From contig JAFDFZ010000093.1 of assembly GCA_019309565.1 (NCBI GenBank), positions 1 through 35,777 on the forward strand: a DNA stretch of 35,777 nt, in the 5' to 3' direction. This stretch comes from Deltaproteobacteria bacterium (lineage in GTDB: Bacteria > Desulfobacterota > Desulfobacteria > Desulfobacterales > SURF-15). The position numbers and the translations under genes are program-made. The notes below the pieces were generated by a model, which ran no database searches, was not told the origin of the DNA, and worked only from the letters and a program-made list of their open reading frames with translations. Within the stretch, counting starts at the first letter, position 1. Each line of letters opens with the position of its first letter. Of this stretch, positions 1 to 7,664 are shown piece by piece.

Positions 1-205
1 GGAAACAAAAGAGCTGAACGGCAACAACCTCTTGGAGGTGATAGAGGCTCTTGACTGGGTGCTGGGTGTAAAAGACAGACCCCAGGCACTGATTGCCCAT
101 ACCCTGAAGGGAAAGGGTATACCTTCTTTAGAGAATTCGAACTGTCATTCTGTGAATATGACAGAGGAATTACAAAGAGAATGTTTTGCGGCTCTGGAAG
201 ATTAA
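1..205 (+). CDS. Transketolase N-terminal half, 3' end only
   Basis: The window opens inside a plus-strand frame (codons from base 2) that ends in TAA at 203-205. The roughly 67 visible residues include ALIAHTLKGKGIP and a C-terminal helix ending AALED. In split transketolases this is the end of the thiamine-diphosphate-binding half: the 'htvKGkG' segment follows the cofactor domain. The next gene is the matching C-half, 111 bases downstream on the same strand, so the two very likely form one heterodimeric enzyme that moves two-carbon ketol units between sugar phosphates. The start and the ThDP motif lie outside the window. The assignment rests on the short tail plus the neighbour. Confidence 0.85.
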   Translation, partial: ETKELNGNNLLEVIEALDWVLGVKDRPQALIAHTLKGKGIPSLENSNCHSVNMTEELQRECFAALED

Positions 206-316
206 GCGTTCTGAAGCTCGATAGTATGAGAATTTTTTTGTTTATGCCATAGAGCTGAGGAGTCGGACCCAGCAGAGGTCAGATTATTTTCGGAAGAAAA
301 CAGAGGGTATATCATC

Positions 317-1309
317 GTGAAACCAAATTATTTGCGGGCAACCAGAGATCTTAAAGAAAACATGTACCAGGCTCATTGCCGTTCGCTCATCGAGCTGGCA
401 AAAGAAAATGAAAGAATCGTAATCTGTTACGCCGATTTTCCATCGGCCGAGGCCGGTGAGTTTTTCAAGGAACATTGTCCTGATAGATACATTGATGTCG
501 GCATTGCCGAAGGGCATCTGATTACGGCTGCAGCGGGCTTATCCAACAGTGGTTTCATTCCCTTTACCCACTGCCATACGCTGTTCGCTCTAGGAAGGGG
601 TTATAACCAGATACGGCAAAATGTGGCCTATGATCGTAATAATGTTAAAATCATCCTCTGTAATTCCGGGGTGATCTGGGGTGGGATCGGTCCTTCACAC
701 CATTCTGTTGAAGATATTGCTGCGCTTCGCGCCATACCGGGCCTGGTCATTCTCTCACCCGCCGATGCAGTATCAACGGGCAAGACCACGAGGGCAGCCG
801 TGGAATATGAGGGACCGGTGGTGATTCGGCTGCCGTTTATTGGAGAAACATATCCCACCATTTATACCGAAGAGCTCAAGTACGAAATCGGCAAAAGCCT
901 CCTGCTCCGCCACGGAACCGATGTGGCCATCCTGGCTGTGGGATCTCTTGTAAACGATGCGCTTGAGGCATCAGAGATGCTTGAGGATTCGGGTATTTTT
1001 GCAAGCGTACTCGATATCCATACCATCAAACCGATTGACGAAGAAGCGATCGTTTCGGCAGCTAAACAAACAGGAGCGGTCGTTACCGTGGAAGATGCCA
1101 GCATCATTGGAGGGCTGGGCGGTGCGGTTGCAGAGCTTCTGTCCGATAAGTGGCCTGTTCCCGTGAAACGAATCGGGGTAAATGATTCATTCGGTGAATC
1201 CGGAAAATCCAAGGAGCTAAAAGAGCATTACAAACTTACCAGCAGCTCCATATGTGCGGCAGCCAAAGCAGCGATTGCCGCAAAGCAGTCAAGGCTAAAT
1301 CCAAAATGA
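317..1309 (+). CDS. Transketolase C-terminal half (pyrimidine-binding plus C-terminal domain)
   Basis: This 330-residue protein begins at GTG, with AGAGGG about nine bases upstream. It has the usual order of a split transketolase beta-like subunit: a Pyr domain at about 20-180 (RYIDVGIAEGHLITAAAGL, where the Glu activates thiamine diphosphate, then PFTHCHTLFALGRGYNQIR) and a transketolase C domain at about 195-315 (ILAVGSLVNDALEA, VEDASIIGGLGGAVAELL). Its length matches the family and there are no breaks. It pairs with the N-half just upstream, and the racemase-like gene follows 52 bases later on the same strand. Cytosolic. Members of this family can act in the pentose phosphate pathway or on other ketose or DXS-like substrates, and sequence alone does not decide which. 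Confidence 0.9.
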   Translation: MKPNYLRATRDLKENMYQAHCRSLIELAKENERIVICYADFPSAEAGEFFKEHCPDRYIDVGIAEGHLITAAAGLSNSGFIPFTHCHTLFALGRGYNQIRQNVAYDRNNVKIILCNSGVIWGGIGPSHHSVEDIAALRAIPGLVILSPADAVSTGKTTRAAVEYEGPVVIRLPFIGETYPTIYTEELKYEIGKSLLLRHGTDVAILAVGSLVNDALEASEMLEDSGIFASVLDIHTIKPIDEEAIVSAAKQTGAVVTVEDASIIGGLGGAVAELLSDKWPVPVKRIGVNDSFGESGKSKELKEHYKLTSSSICAAAKAAIAAKQSRLNPK

Positions 1310-1361
1310 AACAGAGATGGATGTTCGTGTTTAAAATCCCTGACCAGAAGGAGTTTTAATT

Positions 1362-2033
1362 ATGACAACCATTGTGGCTATTTATACCGGCCAAGGTTTG
1401 GCTGATCCGCTTAAAACCCTGTTTAAAGAGCATTTACCGGAAGTTCGCCTTTTTAACATTTCAGACGACAGCCTCATTCAGCATGTGATTCGAGACGGCA
1501 AGGTCACCCAATCTGTAGCCTTGCGCCTGATTCAATATTACAAAATAGCGGTTGATATCGGGGCAGACTACATCCTAAATACCTGTTCTTCTGTGGGAGA
1601 AGTGGCCGATGCGGCCCGCAAGTTATTTGACACACCGATTCTTAAAATCGATGAACCAATGGCAAAAGAAGCGGCAGCCTCCTATGAAACAGTGGGTGTT
1701 CTGGCCACCTTGCCCACAACCCTAAAACCAACGGTAAACCTGCTGCAATCCCAGGCCGCTCTTATGGGGAAAACGTTGACGGTGATCGAAGGGCTTGCAA
1801 AAGGAGCCTACCAGGCCCTGATAGAAAAAAACCCGACCAGGCATGATAAGCTGATCCTTGAAGCAGCACAGGAGCTGGCAGGCCAGGTGGACGCAATCGT
1901 TCTTGCACAGGGTTCCATGGCAAGAATGGAAAAAGATCTTAAAGAAAAAACCGGTATTCCCGTGCTTTCAAGCCCACAGCTTTGTATACGGGAAATCAAG
2001 TCCATTCTTGCACAAGGCAAGCTTCATCCATAA
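1362..2033 (+). CDS. Aspartate/glutamate/hydantoin racemase-superfamily protein
   Basis: This 223-residue protein has a strong GAAGGAG ribosome site before its ATG. The superfamily's first half-site is clear: ILNTCSSVGE, with Cys75 in the catalytic loop. The second half-site, normally hGCT, reads IVLAQGSM around 179-186, so the second catalytic cysteine is missing (Gln183). True two-base racemases use two cysteines. Single-cysteine members of the fold are known as decarboxylases, isomerases or non-racemising relatives. Other sequence, such as VGVLATLPTTLKP, is typical of the fold. It follows the split transketolase on the same strand. The family is secure; racemase activity is doubtful. Confidence 0.8.
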   Translation: MTTIVAIYTGQGLADPLKTLFKEHLPEVRLFNISDDSLIQHVIRDGKVTQSVALRLIQYYKIAVDIGADYILNTCSSVGEVADAARKLFDTPILKIDEPMAKEAAASYETVGVLATLPTTLKPTVNLLQSQAALMGKTLTVIEGLAKGAYQALIEKNPTRHDKLILEAAQELAGQVDAIVLAQGSMARMEKDLKEKTGIPVLSSPQLCIREIKSILAQGKLHP

Positions 2034-2038
2034 ATGCC

Positions 2039-2091
2039 CAAGCAGGTCACATGTAAACTGCGTATCTGCTTGAAGCCGGTACACAGTTTAC
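2039..2091. terminator. Nested inverted repeats between convergent genes, possible shared terminator
   Basis: Two inverted repeats interlock where the racemase-like gene (plus) meets the HDAC-like gene (minus). CAAGCAG at 2039-2045 pairs with CTGCTTG at 2066-2072, and GTAAACTG at 2053-2060 pairs with CAGTTTAC at 2084-2091; the latter overlaps the HDAC-like stop codon. The two pairings exclude each other. There is no clear U-tract in either direction, so intrinsic termination is only a guess from position and symmetry. Confidence 0.3.
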
Positions 2092-3404
2092 TTATTGTGC
2101 TGCAGATATTTATCTTCGCTTCTATCCTGTAAGAACACCATGTCGAAGCGGCTTAAATCCGCAGTCTCAAACCACCGGTAACCCGTCTCTTTGCAGCGGT
2201 TGCAGGATTTTCTGGGAATATGTATCGCACAAACCCGGTATCCACGGTCCGATGAAGAGTCGATCTTAAGCGCTCCGCTGCATTCCGCACATAACCTCAG
2301 GGCTTCATTTTGCTTTTCAAAGATGTTGTCCGTATCATAGAAAATATTGCGGGAACGTTCTTCAAATTCTTTTTTCCCAAGCACCTCATCTCTGACTTTG
2401 AATCGATTACGCCAGTTTTTAAGCGTGATTTCTTCCAGTTTGTGGATGTAATTCGTCACTTCGGGTTTCTGTCGAATCTTATCCGGGTCATAGTCCGGCT
2501 CTTGTACCTTGTTGAAATCGATGCCCGCTAAAGCCAGAACGATGCCCAAATTAACATATGGCAAGGCTCCTTCAATGGAATAACCCCCTTCCAGAACCGC
2601 AATATCGGGTTTCAGTATGCTGGTCAGTTGGGCATAACCCTGAGCTGAAAAGTTCATGTGGGTGATGGGATCTGTATAGTGGTTGTCCTGTCCTGCGGAG
2701 TTGACCACGATGTCGGGCTTAAAATCCTTCAGGATCGGTTTCACAATATGTTTTATGACCCACAGGAATCCTTCTTCCGAAGTATATGGTGGAAGGGGAA
2801 TATTTACCGTGGTTCCCCGACTCAACGGGCCGCCGTTTTCGCTTGAAAATCCCGACCCCGGGTACAGCGTTCGGCCGTCCTGGTGGATGGAGATAAAAAG
2901 GGTGTCAGGATCATGCCAGTATATATCCTGGGTGCCGTCTCCGTGATGACAATCGGTGTCCACGATGGCCACCCTGTCGATCCCATATGCCTGCCGAAGA
3001 TACTCGATCATGATGGCCTCGATATTGACATTGCAGAACCCTCTTGAGCCGTGAACCACTCGCATGGCATGGTGTCCGGGCGGGCGAACCAGGGCGAAGC
3101 CTCTTTCTACTTTTTTGTCCATAACCGCCATGCCAATGGTTTTTGCTCCACCGGCACTGATAAAATGAGATTCGGTCATGACATTCCAAAGGTCAGGTAC
3201 GCAAAAATGCACTCGCTGCACATCCTGGATGGTAACAAGATCCGGCTTGAATTCCATAATTCCTTCGATATCGAAAAGTCCTTCCTCAAAGACCTGATCC
3301 TGGGTGTACAGGAGGCGTTCTTCCCGTTCCGGGTGTGTTGGGCTGATAGCCCAGTCGAACGCCGGGAAAAAGACCAAGCCTGTTTTGAATTGAGCCTTTA
3401 GCAT
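2088..3404 (-). CDS. Histone-deacetylase-family (AcuC/acetylpolyamine-type) amidohydrolase with C-terminal zinc ribbon
   Basis: A 438-residue protein. Residues 1-300 are a complete arginase/deacetylase-fold HDAC domain with all catalytic parts: RPPGHHA (His111, His112), DTDCHHGDGTQ (metal ligands Asp151 and His153), SAGQDNH (third metal ligand Asp240) and LEGGYS (Tyr275). Bacterial members remove acyl groups from lysines, polyamines or other amides. The last 80 residues add a putative zinc ribbon with CxxC at 372/375, Cys392 and CxxC at 401/404, which is not part of the standard HDAC domain. The gene starts three bases after the hydantoinase A-like stop, so the two are co-transcribed and possibly translationally coupled. 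The substrate is unknown; the tail may hold a partner or RNA. Confidence 0.88.
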   Translation of the reverse strand: MLKAQFKTGLVFFPAFDWAISPTHPEREERLLYTQDQVFEEGLFDIEGIMEFKPDLVTIQDVQRVHFCVPDLWNVMTESHFISAGGAKTIGMAVMDKKVERGFALVRPPGHHAMRVVHGSRGFCNVNIEAIMIEYLRQAYGIDRVAIVDTDCHHGDGTQDIYWHDPDTLFISIHQDGRTLYPGSGFSSENGGPLSRGTTVNIPLPPYTSEEGFLWVIKHIVKPILKDFKPDIVVNSAGQDNHYTDPITHMNFSAQGYAQLTSILKPDIAVLEGGYSIEGALPYVNLGIVLALAGIDFNKVQEPDYDPDKIRQKPEVTNYIHKLEEITLKNWRNRFKVRDEVLGKKEFEERSRNIFYDTDNIFEKQNEALRLCAECSGALKIDSSSDRGYRVCAIHIPRKSCNRCKETGYRWFETADLSRFDMVFLQDRSEDKYLQHNK

Positions 3405-3407
3405 TTG

Positions 3408-5096
3408 TTAATCCTCGATGCCGGTGCGCTGAAGCAGACTTTCGAACCCGTGAATCAGCGCCGGTCTTATCTGAACCTTTATCCGGATGTTTTTTCCTGT
3501 GGCGTAAAACCCACGCACCATATTGAATTGTGTATCTTCAATGATATCGGTTTCCAAATATTCTAGATTGGCACCGATCTTAAGCGCCTTTTCCCTTAAG
3601 AGCTTAAGCGCCAGTTTTACGGCATCACGCCGATCAAAGCTCTTGCTGACCTTTTGGCGAAACCCCTCTTCAGGTGCATATGCAAATTGTTGTTCTGTGT
3701 CGGCAAATAATGTGACTTCACAGGTCGTTCGGGCCAGTGCTGCTCCGATGGCATTGGCCACCTTCCAGTTGGGAACCACACGCACCCTGTTATCGGAGAG
3801 GCCATCAAGACGGCCGGCAAAACAGGGAGCCGGTCCTCCCAGAACAAGGATCTCCCCGGGATTGACCCTATACCCCTCATGAAGTTCATGAACCGTATAA
3901 ACAGGCTTGCTGTTGATTCTGTGCACAAGCGATCCGGCCTCTTCCAATATCCGTTGACATGTGAGATCAAAAACACGACGTGCGGTCTCCTCCAGGGAAA
4001 ACCCCAACTTGCCGGCAATGGGTTTGAAACCCTTAATGGATTTCTCCCTGTCACCACCCTGCATCTTATTTAATACAAACAGGGCGTCTGTAGGGGTTGG
4101 TACCGGCCCTCCGAAGGCCATCGCAGGCCCCCGACGCTGCGGCCCAACCACCAGTGTTCCATTTTGAATCTTCACTTCACTATCCCCGCCGATTCCCACC
4201 GAATGTGTTTCCAATGATCGGATCAAAGTTTTATATCCTGCCAGCTCGATTCCAAGCGCATCAAGCAGCGGCACACGATCAATTAGAATCGCCATATCCG
4301 TTGTCGTACCACCGATGTCTATTACCAGGCTGTCCATGCCCTTTGCGGCATACCCGATAGATCCCATCACGCTGGCCGCCGGGCCGGAAAGAATGGTGAG
4401 TCCCGGGTGATCGATGGAGGATTCAAATTTCATGTTTCCGCCATCGGCTTTCAAAATCCGAATTGGAGAGCACAAGCCTCTGATTTCAAGAGATTTTTCA
4501 ACGGCTTCAAAAAATTTTTTATGAATCGGATATACCGCGGCATTAAGGTATGTTGTGGCAATACGGCGAGGGAAATTGAGGTTGCCTGAAATCTGGTGCC
4601 CGAGAAAAACTTTTTCCACATCGTTCTTCAATATTTCTTTTACTGAAAGCTCATGTTCTGGATTGCGAACGGAAAATTTTCCAACAACACCGGCGAATCT
4701 AATACCTTCTGCCTTAAGAAGACTTCCGATTTCCCTTATATGCCGGGATTTGACAGGCTGTATGACACGGCCTCTGTGGTCAATGGAGCCGCTGACCGTA
4801 TAATAGTGATGATTGGTGCGGTAAAACTCGGGGTCGATTCCGGGCCCTCCCATTATGATCATGCCCACCGGTGGCAGGTTGTTTTGGATGATGGCGTTGG
4901 TAGTAAGCGTTGTGCTTAAAACGACTCGATGGATCTTTTCAGGGTCGATTCCCTCCATGACGGATTCAAGCCCTTTAAGCACCGAAGAGAACAGATCCGC
5001 AGGATCAGTGGGCACTTTTTTTTCTCTTACAAGGCCCTGTTTTCCCAACAAAACTGCATCTGTGTGAGTTCCGCCTACATCGAGTCCGATAATCAT
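3408..5096 (-). CDS. Hydantoinase A / oxoprolinase-family ASKHA ATPase
   Basis: About 562 residues from the ATG at 5096. A TTG four codons upstream could also serve; I prefer the ATG because MIIGLDVGGTHTD is the conserved family start. Motifs appear in family order (numbered from the TTG): DVGGTHTD phosphate loop (10-17), STTLTTNAI (65-73), LSGPAASVMGS (240-250) and the second phosphate loop VIDIGGTTTDMAIL (262-275). These proteins use ATP to open cyclic amides such as 5-oxoproline or N-methylhydantoin, normally with a HyuB partner. No HyuB is visible in this window, and the protein is shorter than the usual HyuA (about 650-700). The HDAC-like gene follows after three bases. Family secure, substrate open. 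Confidence 0.87.
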   Translation of the reverse strand: MIIGLDVGGTHTDAVLLGKQGLVREKKVPTDPADLFSSVLKGLESVMEGIDPEKIHRVVLSTTLTTNAIIQNNLPPVGMIIMGGPGIDPEFYRTNHHYYTVSGSIDHRGRVIQPVKSRHIREIGSLLKAEGIRFAGVVGKFSVRNPEHELSVKEILKNDVEKVFLGHQISGNLNFPRRIATTYLNAAVYPIHKKFFEAVEKSLEIRGLCSPIRILKADGGNMKFESSIDHPGLTILSGPAASVMGSIGYAAKGMDSLVIDIGGTTTDMAILIDRVPLLDALGIELAGYKTLIRSLETHSVGIGGDSEVKIQNGTLVVGPQRRGPAMAFGGPVPTPTDALFVLNKMQGGDREKSIKGFKPIAGKLGFSLEETARRVFDLTCQRILEEAGSLVHRINSKPVYTVHELHEGYRVNPGEILVLGGPAPCFAGRLDGLSDNRVRVVPNWKVANAIGAALARTTCEVTLFADTEQQFAYAPEEGFRQKVSKSFDRRDAVKLALKLLREKALKIGANLEYLETDIIEDTQFNMVRGFYATGKNIRIKVQIRPALIHGFESLLQRTGIED

Positions 5097-5178
5097 GGCT
5101 GTTTCCAAACATTAAGGGAGCCAGCAAATATCCGCTTTTCTCCCTCTCAGGTGGTTTCCCTAAAACCAGTGGCTAGGT

Positions 5179-6210
5179 TTAGTCTTTCTCATGCCGGTGG
5201 TGCAAATCGGGATGATGCGAATGACCGTGTATTATGGGATCATGGGTGTGTATATGTGAATGCGTGCCATCGGCCTCATCCCTTTTCTCGTGCAAATGCT
5301 GATGATGCTCATCTGTATGACTGTGTCGATGAACATGTTCAAGCACCGCATGGCGATGAATATGACTGTGTTTTTCCTTAAACAGTATAACGAACATCCC
5401 GATCATAAGCAATGCGGCTATTAATTGATAAATGAAAAAGGGCTCTGCCAGGTATAATTGAGATACGATAACTCCAAAAAAAGGGGCCGAAGCGAAGATC
5501 ATCTGCGATCTTGCCGCCCCCAGCTCCCGAGCCGAATAAATATACAGCACAATGCTGATTCCATATGAAAAAGCTCCAATGATAAGCGCAAAACCACACC
5601 TCTCCCAGGACGGCCACACCGGGATTATTCGCCAGGCAATGAGCAGATTAACCGTACCAAAGGTGATGCCTTTCAAAAAAGTACATCTTACAGGATCAAT
5701 ATTGTGGATCGAAGCCGTATGGTTGTTATCGAGCCCCCATGCAATACATGCAAGTGCGATGAACACGCCACCCCAGCCGGGAACCGATGTGCCCTCAAAC
5801 GTAAGGAGCACACCAGCCAGCACGATACCCAGGTTCGAAATCGCGGTTCTACGGCCGATGTTTTCCTTGAAAAACAAGTATGCAAGCATTGCGGTTGCAG
5901 GAGTCTCCAGGTTCAACAACAGCGATGCATTGGTTGCCGGTGTCATTCGAAGCCCAAACAATAAAAGAACCGGCCCCACCATGCCGCCGAAGAAAAGACT
6001 TCCCAATAAGTTCCACAAATCAGAGGCGGTAAGTTTGGGAATAGGAGATCGGACATGCAGGTTTACAGTTTTCGGAAGCAAAATCAAAGCAGCCCCCAGA
6101 TAAAACAAGGCTGCAAGTAAAAACGGGTGAACCTCATTAAGCAATGCCTTGCTGAAAGGAGTCGCTATTCCAAACAAGAAAGCGGATATGAACGCTATGA
6201 GCCACGGCAT
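5179..6210 (-). CDS. EamA/DMT-family inner-membrane transporter with histidine-rich C-terminal tail
   Basis: A 343-residue protein. Residues 1-278 carry about ten hydrophobic segments arranged as two EamA repeats (LLNLETPATAMLAYLFFKENIGRR ends the first half in usual DMT style). From about 279 the protein becomes a soluble tail of some 64 residues with 23 histidines in HxH and HxHxH runs (HSHIHRH, HVHRHSH, HSHIHTH). Such tails in membrane transporters usually bind or sense Zn, Ni or Co; ordinary DMT metabolite exporters lack them. No good ribosome site precedes the ATG. It lies upstream of the hydantoinase gene on the same strand with an 82-base gap. It may be a metal exporter or a metal-gated metabolite exporter. 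Confidence 0.85.
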   Translation of the reverse strand: MPWLIAFISAFLFGIATPFSKALLNEVHPFLLAALFYLGAALILLPKTVNLHVRSPIPKLTASDLWNLLGSLFFGGMVGPVLLLFGLRMTPATNASLLLNLETPATAMLAYLFFKENIGRRTAISNLGIVLAGVLLTFEGTSVPGWGGVFIALACIAWGLDNNHTASIHNIDPVRCTFLKGITFGTVNLLIAWRIIPVWPSWERCGFALIIGAFSYGISIVLYIYSARELGAARSQMIFASAPFFGVIVSQLYLAEPFFIYQLIAALLMIGMFVILFKEKHSHIHRHAVLEHVHRHSHTDEHHQHLHEKRDEADGTHSHIHTHDPIIHGHSHHPDLHHRHEKD

Positions 6211-6259
6211 AGGGGATGATGTACTGCCTTGGTGATCGATTTTTTCCTAAGATCGAACC

Positions 6260-6533
6260 TTTACCCCGTTGTTGCAAAACCACTCAACGGATGCAGTCGT
6301 TAGGCGCTTACCAACCTCAGATCGACAATTTGTTGTCGTTATTGAATTACACGATGTTAGTAGGGGCTAATAGTGAACTAAAGTTTGAAGTGAGCTTAAG
6401 TGAACTAAAGTTAAGGAATTTGATCTATTTTTAAAATGAAAGAGCGAAGCGATACCTTAACTTTAGGCACTTTAGATCACTTATAATGCATGCGGGCCAT
6501 TTTGCTATGTGATTTATGCAACTAAGGGGTTCA
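6260..6533. mobile_element. MITE-like element 1, inverted-repeat bounded
   Basis: The left end reads TTTACCCCGTTGTTGCAAAA (6260-6279). The right end, read on the other strand, is TGAACCCCTTAGTTGCATAA, an imperfect terminal inverted repeat with a shared ACCCC..GTTGCA core. The same ends bound a second, shorter element at 7018-7120, and the two share the stretch before the right end: CATTTTGCYATGTG then CAACTA/GGGG. There is no transposase frame inside. The repeat module at 6300-6482 sits within it. The right edge supplies the stop codon of the 118-aa gene. No target duplication was confirmed. Confidence 0.5.
6300..6482. repeat. Dispersed intergenic repeat module, copy A
   Basis: This is a full copy of a module seen three times in the window. 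In order it holds TTAGGCGCTTA, a small palindrome CGACAA-TTTG-TTGTCG, GTGAACTAAAGT twice as direct repeats, then a 12-bp perfect stem CTAAAGTTAAGG (6405-6416) / CCTTAACTTTAG (6455-6466) around a loop containing AAGAGCGAAGCGATA, and ends in ACTTTAGATCACTT. Copy B at 8525-8703 is near-identical over its second half. It is non-coding, and its conserved stem-loop suggests a transcribed or mobile unit. Confidence 0.75.
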
Positions 6534-6887
6534 GTCATTGATTTTCGATGTCAATCCCGTCTCTTCCACAATGAACGGGATGCACCTGACACCAATGCTC
6601 ATTTTCTTTATCCATAACCGAACTATTGCGATTGCTTTGCCGTCTATGCTTACAATGCTGGGAAGCTCTTCTATATATGAGATGTCCTCGGTTCGAAATT
6701 CATAGTAAAAGGTGTTGGTACTCAATGGGTCAACAATCAAAATGACTTTATCGGGATCATAGGGGTGTTTTCGAGGAGCACCGCAGAAGGGTACGTGACT
6801 TTTTCTTAACGTGACAAATTCTTTTGGTTTTTCGTACGCTTGAATCTCGAATTTTTTTGCTTCCTGAAGATAATTGGGAATCTGCAT
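6531..6887 (-). CDS. Conserved small protein of unknown function (118 aa)
   Basis: The start is decided by an excellent AGGAGG ribosome site seven bases before the ATG. The product is soluble, with no signal peptide or membrane segment. Notable stretches are HVPFCGAPRKHPYDPDKVILIVDP, TNTFYYEFRTEDISYIEELPSI and IVRLWIKKMSIGVRCIPFIVE; the alternating hydrophobic pattern suggests a small beta-rich fold. I vaguely associate such proteins with a deltaproteobacterial family sometimes labelled inorganic pyrophosphatase-like, but I see no pyrophosphatase active-site cluster and do not assert that function. The stop codon falls in the right terminal repeat of the MITE-like element, so the last residues (SKIND) may come from the insertion. 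It stands alone between two such elements. Confidence 0.75.
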   Translation of the reverse strand: MQIPNYLQEAKKFEIQAYEKPKEFVTLRKSHVPFCGAPRKHPYDPDKVILIVDPLSTNTFYYEFRTEDISYIEELPSIVSIDGKAIAIVRLWIKKMSIGVRCIPFIVEETGLTSKIND

Positions 6888-7017
6888 ATATGGGACCTCC
6901 TAAACAAAACCCCTGATCATCTCAATCGATCATAATTGAAACGAAAAGTAAACTCCATACCGGCTAACACCGGTAGCTAGAGCAGCCAATGGAAGAAATC
7001 AAACTGAAGTCTTCGCC

Positions 7018-7120
7018 AAACCCCGTTGTTGGATAACAACTTTTGTCTTAAATCGATAAGCTGTATTTGATCATATGCTAGGGGCATTTTGCCATGTGGT
7101 TTTTTCAACTACGGGGTAAA
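7018..7120. mobile_element. MITE-like element 2 (short form)
   Basis: A segment of about 100 bp between AAACCCCGTTGTTG (7018-7031) and TTTTTTCAACTACGGGGTAAA, whose complement begins TTTACCCCGTAGTTG (7100-7120). Ends and right sub-terminal sequence (GCATTTTGCCATGTGG) match element 1 at 6260-6533, but the repeat module is absent. It occupies most of the intergenic gap between the OsmC-like gene and the 118-aa gene. No coding capacity. Confidence 0.5.
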
Positions 7121-7169
7121 AGATAGGGCTTCTCTCCCATGCCTTGATAGCGACAATAATAAACTGCCT

Positions 7170-7580
7170 TTAATCTGCCGTCTCAACGATTCTATAATGG
7201 TACTCAATGTCGGCATTTAATGAGGCTGTTGCACTGCAGTACTTGGTTACGGAAAGCTCGATGGCCCGCTGAGCATCTTTCGGCTTAAGCGCCTTTCCCG
7301 AAAAGACATATTCGATTTTTATCTTCGTATATCGCCGGGGATGCTCTTCTGCACGTTCCCCCGCGATGTTCACCTGAAAGTCGGTCATATCGGCGCGTTT
7401 TTTTTTCATTATCGACACAACATCCATGGCCGTGCAACCGGCAACTCCCATAAGCACCATCTCCATCGGGCTTGGTCCGCTTCCACCCTCTGGATTGTCC
7501 ATGACAACAGCGGGCCCCTTGCCCGTTCTGCCCACAAATTGAAGATCGCCGGTCCATTTGAGCTGTGCGCTAATCTCCAT
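7170..7580 (-). CDS. OsmC-family protein
   Basis: A 136-residue cytosolic protein of the usual OsmC/Ohr/YhfA length. The two family cysteines are present: GVAGCTAMD (Cys49) starting the central helix and VTKYCSATASL (Cys115). In Ohr-type members this pair reduces organic peroxides via dithiols; YhfA-like members have unknown roles. The front segment DNPEGGSGPSPMEMVLMGV is typical of the family. AAGGAGAGG lies six bases before the ATG. The flavodoxin-like gene is 84 bases upstream on the same strand, so the two may form a small redox or stress operon. Confidence 0.88.
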   Translation of the reverse strand: MEISAQLKWTGDLQFVGRTGKGPAVVMDNPEGGSGPSPMEMVLMGVAGCTAMDVVSIMKKKRADMTDFQVNIAGERAEEHPRRYTKIKIEYVFSGKALKPKDAQRAIELSVTKYCSATASLNADIEYHYRIVETAD

Positions 7581-7664
7581 GTTAACCTCTCCTTAGTGTG
7601 TGCCTATTCTGCTTTCGCTGATTCATTCCGGTGATTTAAAAAACTCTCCGCCCTGGAGCATCTC

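Noticed and set aside
5179..5380. Short CATGATGxx-like tandem repeats as a DNA repeat locus
   Set aside because: Explained by histidine codons of the DMT tail.
4929..5381. 150-codon plus-strand frame across the hydantoinase/DMT junction
   Set aside because: Rich in repeats mirroring the His-tail codons on the other strand; no ribosome site or family.
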